Shown: one piece after another, positions 58,632 to 64,000 of the stretch
Layout of the letters: each line of letters opens with the position of its first letter
Numbering within the stretch: the stretch's first letter is position 1
Source: Corynespora cassiicola
Lineage: Eukaryota > Ascomycota > Dothideomycetes > Pleosporales > Corynesporascaceae
Direction of reading: 5' to 3'
NCBI GenBank assembly: GCA_022059125.1
Contig: JAEUWY010000004.1
Span: forward strand, 3,782,001 to 3,846,000
DNA length: 64,000 nucleotides
Position numbers and translations under genes: made by a program
The notes under the pieces: model-generated
Databases searched by the model: none
Seen by the model: the letters and a program-made list of their open reading frames with translations, nothing else
Told to the model about the DNA's origin: nothing

Positions 58632-60297
58632 ATGCAGCAGTCGCGATACGCCCCATCGCCCTGCGATCCGCGCGGTCGCGGTCCAGCCTATACCAAACAA
58701 GACGTGCGCAGCAACTTTGCTGTCCAGCCGTCCGCTGCTCCCGCCGGCAATCTTTTCAAGAATGCAATCAAGATTGCGGGTCCTGCTGCCCCAGGTTCGA
58801 CGGCTCTGGCTTCAACCGCTCTTGCTTCGACTTCCCCGGCTTTAGCTACCCCAGCTCCGATTACCCCAGCTCCAGCTGCTCCGCCCAAGTCAGCCTCGCA
58901 AGGCCCTGTTCTTCCTACGGAGCCGTTTATACCCCTCCTCCAGCTTTGGAATGAGAAAGAGCTAGCTCTGTCGCAAGGGATTGAATCCAAGTCGGAGAAA
59001 GCTCTTGAAGACTTGTTTGCTCGTCTTACCAAGTCATCGGCAGCATCCGAAAAGGTAGGGAGCCATCTTGCTCAGCTGTCGGCATCGTCTCACTCCGAGA
59101 TCCTTGACACATCTGAGCTTGCTAAGCAATTCAGTAATGCTGAGGTTTGTCCTATCCAAATACATATGCTAGACGATTCCAGAGCTAATCTTTAATGCAG
59201 GTGTGCGACGCCGTGGAAGCTGTGTATCCGTTTCTGGACCGGGCCCTACTCGATCGGATCACCAAGGCAATGCAAAACGAATGGCTCGTCTCTAAAGCCA
59301 TCTCTGAACTCCACACCAAATATGACCTGAAACTCATCGAGGGCCAAAACACCGTGAGGCCATACATTGTCGCGTATCCTCGCTTCATGTCACTCTTATC
59401 CAAGTTGGGAATCAAAGGCTCCCTCGATGAACTTCAATATTTGACCAACGCCTTCAAAGACTTGAACAAGGCAATTGGAGCAGGTACGAAGGTAATTCAT
59501 GATCATTGCTCTGAGCGGCAGCACCTTCCGAATCAGCAAGATCTCTCAAAACGGCGGGACCCCATGGATAAGTTTACAGCTGACTGGCCCGGCCAAGAGA
59601 AGCGTGATAAGGGCCTCTCTTACCGCTCTTGCATCCTGAAGGTCAAGGGTGTCTCTCCATTCCACACAATCCATGAGTACCAGGCTCTAGTCTGGGGCGG
59701 CAGGCTCGAGAACATTCAACTCGCAGAAATAGATGCTGATAATGGGCATGTCAAGGTCATGTTCCTCACTGATAAGGGCTGCCAAAACTATCTCAAGGCC
59801 ACTGAGAACGGAATTGTGGTCCCTGACAATAATGCCATTGTCTTCGTCGAGGAGGTGAAGATGCCCACTTCCATAAACGACAACATCAAGAACTGTGCCG
59901 AGAGTGACGCTTCCCGCTGTGTGCGTGCCCTTCATGCGGAGGAAGATTGGACCGATTCGGCTTTGATGAAGATTGCCGTCGGAAGGGATACTACCAAGCC
60001 AAAACGCACTGTTGATATCATCAAGCACGGCAAGACCATTAATGGAGTAAGTCGCCTTTCTTTAGACACTCCGTTAATTACGACAACCAAATTCCACATC
60101 TAAACTTGTCATATCTACACACTGTTTCCTAGGCTAACAAATTTCAGATCCACTACGTCGAGTGGCGTTTCAGCAGCATCCTCAGTGCCTTGAGTTTTAG
60201 GCGCGAACTCCTCGCCGATGAAGAATGGGAGCACTGCAACATCGCCTTTGCCACCGATCCCTGCGAGACCGCAAAAGGTCCTCACTTTGACGACTAA
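58632..60297 (+). CDS. Unrecognised protein with two RRM-like segments
   Basis: Exons 58632-59144, 59201-60046 and 60148-60297 join in phase to give 502 residues from ATG 58632 (MQQSRYAPSP). ATG 58338 in the same frame would give 600. The N-terminal third is Pro/Ala/Ser/Thr-rich, with a short repeated STALAST unit. Residues ~170-280 look helical. A segment from SYRSCILKVKGVSPFHTIHE to AIVFVEEV has a beta-alpha-beta-beta-alpha-beta rhythm. It contains the pattern GGRLENIQLAE...VKVMFLTDKGCQNYLKAT, typical of degenerate fungal RRM-like folds. A second (SRCVRALHAEEDWTDSALM to HYVEWRFSSILSALSFRREL...DPCE) ends with the fourth-strand/DPC pattern seen in such proteins. RNA binding is inference. I know no named orthologue. 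Confidence 0.7.
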
Positions 60298-60922
60298 GGC
60301 CATGAAATATCCGTGTATGGTGTCCGTAGCCCACTTTACGATTGGTAAAGTCAGGAACTCATTCGGATCATCTACTGCCCAATGTGCATCTCAGAATCAT
60401 CTCGCGCGGACATTGTTCGTGTCTATCATGTAGCATAGACACTACTCTGGTCTGCTGAGTGCGGGATAGTTCTAATTGGTTGCTATCGAACTGGAAAAAT
60501 AGTATGCATCTCTGCTGTCCTTCTTTTTGTGCGAACTGACGTGTGCCGTGATGCTGGGAGACCGCCTTTGCCAATGCTGATGTGCGTCACCGTGGGGTAC
60601 AAGTACGTGTTGTGCCGACTTTTCCACCGCGCCGTGCGTGTGCGCGCAGTCGGGCTTGGGTAGGTAACCCGGGAGTAGATCTACACCTCCCCCCTCCCTT
60701 CGTCCCTCTCCCCGGTATTTTTACACAGCAGAGCACGGCACGGCAAAGCATCGCGAGGCCATGCCCCACAAAATCCACCGCAAAACGGCTGAAACTCGGA
60801 CTCTTGCACATCCCTTCCCTTCGCTTCCTTTCCCCGACGCCGGAGCCGAAAGGAAAATCAGAGGACCCTGGGATGCCAGCCTGGGGCAAGGGAATGGAAT
60901 TGGGAATCCGGTTCCCTGTTTT

Positions 60923-60940
60923 TCTGTCTGTCTGTCTGTC
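60923..60940 (+). repeat. (CTGT)n microsatellite
   Basis: Four and a half CTGT tetramers, followed within ten bases by a palindrome-like GCTACGTAACGTAACGTTAC stretch at about 60955-60975. Confidence 0.65.
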
Positions 60941-61060
60941 CTTTCGCTATGCTACGCTACGTAACGTAACGTTACATACCTACCAGGTAGGGAGGGCTCT
61001 TTTCTCGGCGTGCCGAGGGCGCGGTATGTGCACCGGCCGGGTGAAGAATCCGCGGCAGGG

Positions 61061-61075
61061 TTTTTTTTTTTTTTT
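61061..61075 (+). repeat. Poly-T run of 15
   Basis: Fifteen consecutive T before the purine-rich block. Possible old poly-A tail of a minus-strand insertion, but no element is visible beside it. Confidence 0.6.
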
Positions 61076-61219
61076 ACTTTCGGCGTGAGGTCTGGCCAGG
61101 GTGGGGAGGGGGTTTGGGTTTCGGTTTGGAGTGCGGTGCAGAGCCGAGGGGGATGTGATGGGTGATGGGATGGACCGCCCGCTGGGTGCCCGAGAACCGG
61201 GCCGATGGCGATCTTGAGG

Positions 61220-61247
61220 GGGGAATGGGTGGAGGGGAGGGAGGGGA
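61220..61247 (+). other. G-quadruplex-type motif in a polypurine block
   Basis: Four G-runs of at least three with loops of 1-3 bases (GGGTGGAGGGG-A-GGG-A-GGGG) inside a 300-base G/A-rich stretch (61080-61440). Confidence 0.7.
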
Positions 61248-63252
61248 GTGGCAAGGGAGTGCGAATTTTTTGCAAGAGGGTGCGGGGGGGTTGGGATGGA
61301 AGGATGGCATGAGGGTGGGCTTGGGTGGTAGGAGGGGAGCGGTGTTGGTTTGGGGGTGGAGTTGGGGAGGGTCTTGGGTTGGGTAGGTAGAATGATGGAG
61401 TTTGGTGGTGAGGTAGGTTGGGGAAATGGATATTATGCCTTAGCTTATGATGTGAGTTGAGGTGAATTATATAGAATAGTTGGACTGGTCAGCATTTGGG
61501 TCTTTGTAATGTATTGCTTCTAGTCTATATGCTTATTTTAGGTTAGATTTGAATAAGTTTCTAAACTTTTTCGAAGCATTCACAATCTAAGTTAAAAAAT
61601 GAAAGTCGAGATGTCTCATTGATGCAGCAATATACGAGTCTAATGGAGTGCTAGAAGCTTGCCACGCACAATGTTTTTTTTGAACATTTCTGCTCCCTAT
61701 ATCTTGTTTCAAAATCACCGCTAATATTCCTATCTACCCAGAGTTTGTAAAGAATGTCATTGGGTTTTTATGGCGCATAAATGGTGTAGATAGCCTTCCT
61801 CTTCGTCTCGTAAGCATACACTTAGATCTTTCGCATCAATATTTGAATAAAAGTAAAAAAACAAGTTGAAATACTTCTACAATTTAACTTAAAATATTAT
61901 CTTTGCTGTAAAACTTGCAAGAGATGTACGTTGCTTACAAAAAGGATGTTTTGTTAAATCAGGTAATATGTCTATGTAGAATAATGACGATGCTGTTAAC
62001 ATATCTATCTCAAATGGATTCGGTCTTCTGGCCGCTTTACCAGGAGCGTTTCTGCTACCTCTTTGATCTATGGCTCCTATCACATGCAGCTTCCATAATC
62101 AACAACTCAATTGCATGAATATCCACGCCGAGTACAAGCTCTGCGGGGGAAACATTGAGTGTTCTGATAACAAGTTCAAAGTCTACAGTTTGCCGCCTAT
62201 GAATAGACATTTAAAAAAGAATGGCTGCAGCCATATGTTTACATCAACCCAGCAGCATTATAGATCTTTCAATTAACCCCCACTGACCAATTCCAATTAT
62301 CATTTCCTTGCACAAGATCTGCTCATACTGAAGTTCATTCCATGGGGTCTCACTTCAATAGAAATTGGGCAAGTATTAGTTCTAGTGACCACTTAGAAGA
62401 TGGTCCAACATTTCTGCAATATAATCATGAACCCAGTACTTGATTATGCCGTTGTGGTGCCTCGACAGCGCCCTTGGACAATTTTCCAGCCTCGAAACTA
62501 GTAGCCAGACGCAATGCTCTCTTAAGTAATACTAGCTTGCATCAATATTCACTTAAATCAGACCAAGTTTACTCGGCTCGGTGGAGAAGACAGAACATAA
62601 ATCTCATAACAACATTTTCGATGATGGTGCAACTATTACAGTATGATGATGACCCCATGCACTTTATCTCTTTACTGTCAGCGTAAGCAAAGTGTATGGT
62701 AGTCTCTATAAAGTAGTTCAGTTTCTTGGACTGTGAGTTTGATATTGGAGTGATGTATCATCGATTTAGCAGCTTATAGCTTACTTCGGGGTTCTGTATG
62801 TGCTCTGATGAGGAATGACTACTTGCGCAACATCCAATTCACTTTCTCATCCCATGCACATGGCTAAGACAATCTTCAAAAAGAAGACAATGATGTTTTA
62901 TAGTGCTACCAAACCCTCGTTGGTTCTTTATGACCCCAATCCTGCTGGAAGAAACAGTGTCCAAGGCCAAATCCACAATTTCTTCCCCCTTTCCTCTTCC
63001 CCCATCTCTCCATCTCCGCAATACCTTCTACCTCTCCCAGCCACCACCAACGCTACCCTCTAGCGCACCCCTATATCCCGCCCCCCCCTCCTGCTCGCCA
63101 CATCACGAAAGGCAGGAAAAAAAACACCATACCACGCCCAAACCCGCCACCCCAAAACATAGGGTAGCAAAACCGCATACCGCCATCTCGATCCACCCTT
63201 ACGACGGCCTCGCGCACCTGCACACCCCAATGCAGGTGTCACTTCCAAGAGG

Positions 63253-63281
63253 CGCGCATGCATGCAAGCATGCACGCATGC
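63253..63281 (+). repeat. Alternating GCATGC repeat
   Basis: Overlapping palindromic GCATGC units (about four copies in 29 bases), a simple alternating purine-pyrimidine tract. Confidence 0.6.
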
Positions 63282-64000
63282 CCCGCCGGCGTTCTCGCGC
63301 ACCATCCATGCAGGGCCCGCCGCCATAGGTCCCATACCCACTCCCCACCGCGTGCCGCGCGCCGACTTACCTACCTAGCACCCGCACCGTGCGCGCAATC
63401 AGGTACGCAGGTCGAGAACGCGCAGCCAGGGAAGGCCTAGCGAGGCATCTGTCCGGCGCGCCCGTGATATGTGTACAAACGACATAGGGGCTGTGCTGGG
63501 AAATCCTCGGGCGAGTATGGTGTGGCGATGTGTAAGGGTGCACAAAGGGACTGGAGGGGGGCGAAAGGGTAGACTGGATGCCTGATGGGTGTCGTGCAGG
63601 CTACTGTTAGTCTAGGCCTAGGAGGGGAGGGGGGGGCGAGGCGGGTGATCTTCGGGTGGGCAGCAGAAGGGCGGGTGGTTTGTCGGGGTAGGTGATTGGT
63701 GCCTGAGTGGCAAAGCGATAGTGTAATGTGGTGGTGTCTGTCGATTCAGGGCACGCACAAATTTGGGGAGGGGGCATTGGGTGCTCGGTGGCCAGGATGG
63801 GTCCTGCACATCAGGGTGGTGATCGGGTAAGGCTTTGTGAGGGGGGCGGTGATCCCGTCGGATGAGGGGATGGCGGTGCTGCTTTGGGTGAGGTTCCGGA
63901 AGGACGGTGCGGGCTATGAAGAGCGGAATTGGAATGGGATGGAAGGTTGGTGTCGTGATCTACCCTGTTGAGGTATAAAAATATGGGAAAGCATTGTAGA

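Larger units (their letters stand above)
60298..64000. other. Gene-poor right end, 3.7 kb
   Basis: A GC-rich part (60300-61440) ends in a purine-rich G block. An AT-rich tract (61440-62900) then gives way to GC/G-rich sequence (63060-63960). Frames are all under 170 codons, overlap on both strands and have no domain. No tRNA, transposon end or telomere repeat is visible. Confidence 0.5.

Noticed and set aside
63060..64000. Telomere or subtelomere at the right end
   Set aside because: No TTAGGG/CCCTAA units and no telomere-linked helicase fragment; only simple GC-rich sequence.

Overview
The window is a stretch of nuclear genome from a filamentous ascomycete (Pezizomycotina). Dothideomycetes seems most likely, but that is inference from the flavour of the proteins. 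The evidence for a fungus is gene-by-gene: single genes with one to eight exons, mostly 45-200 nt introns with GTANGT-type donors and CTAAC/CTGAC branch sites before YAG, and a conserved fungal housekeeping set. No operons, rRNA, tRNA, CRISPR array or recognisable transposon was found.

Left third (1-27 kb). In order: the 3' end of an SLC35F-type transporter, eIF5 (-), the bifunctional thiamine enzyme THI6 (+), a RING+PHD protein of the PHRF1 type (-), a saccharopine-dehydrogenase-like reductase (+), Mediator subunit MED22 (-, three small exons), a Pro/Ser-rich protein with FHxxSAP repeats (-), the PP4 regulator Psy2/SMEK (+, eight exons), dihydrofolate reductase (+), a microsomal GST of the MAPEG family (+), and a signal-peptide/single-TM surface glycoprotein (+) lying between AT-rich gaps.

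Middle (27-49 kb). Mitochondrial EF-G2 (MEF2, -) and the retromer PX-BAR protein Vps5 (+) are head to head. Then come an amidase-signature enzyme (+), a lineage-specific basic, probably nuclear protein between AT-rich flanks (-), the large tRNA-methylation cofactor Trm732/THADA (+, eight exons), and a second PX-BAR sorting nexin of the Snx41/Atg20 type (-).

Right part (49-64 kb). Two adjacent N-terminally anchored membrane proteins (-), a Zrt3-like ZIP zinc transporter with a 15-nt microexon (-), a GT69 (CAP59/CMT1-type) mannosyltransferase (-), and an unrecognised protein with two RRM-like segments (+). The last 3.7 kb is gene-poor, moving from a polypurine block with a G-quadruplex motif into an AT-rich tract.

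The genes look like ordinary core functions (translation, tRNA modification, cofactor synthesis, endosomal sorting, transcription, wall glycosylation) and do not form a cluster. The most unusual general signal is base composition inside coding regions: in many genes the coding strand starts C-rich and ends G-rich, with the flip inside the ORF. I did not find a convincing new multi-gene system; the best leads are that skew pattern and the unrecognised proteins at 38298-39902 and 58632-60297.
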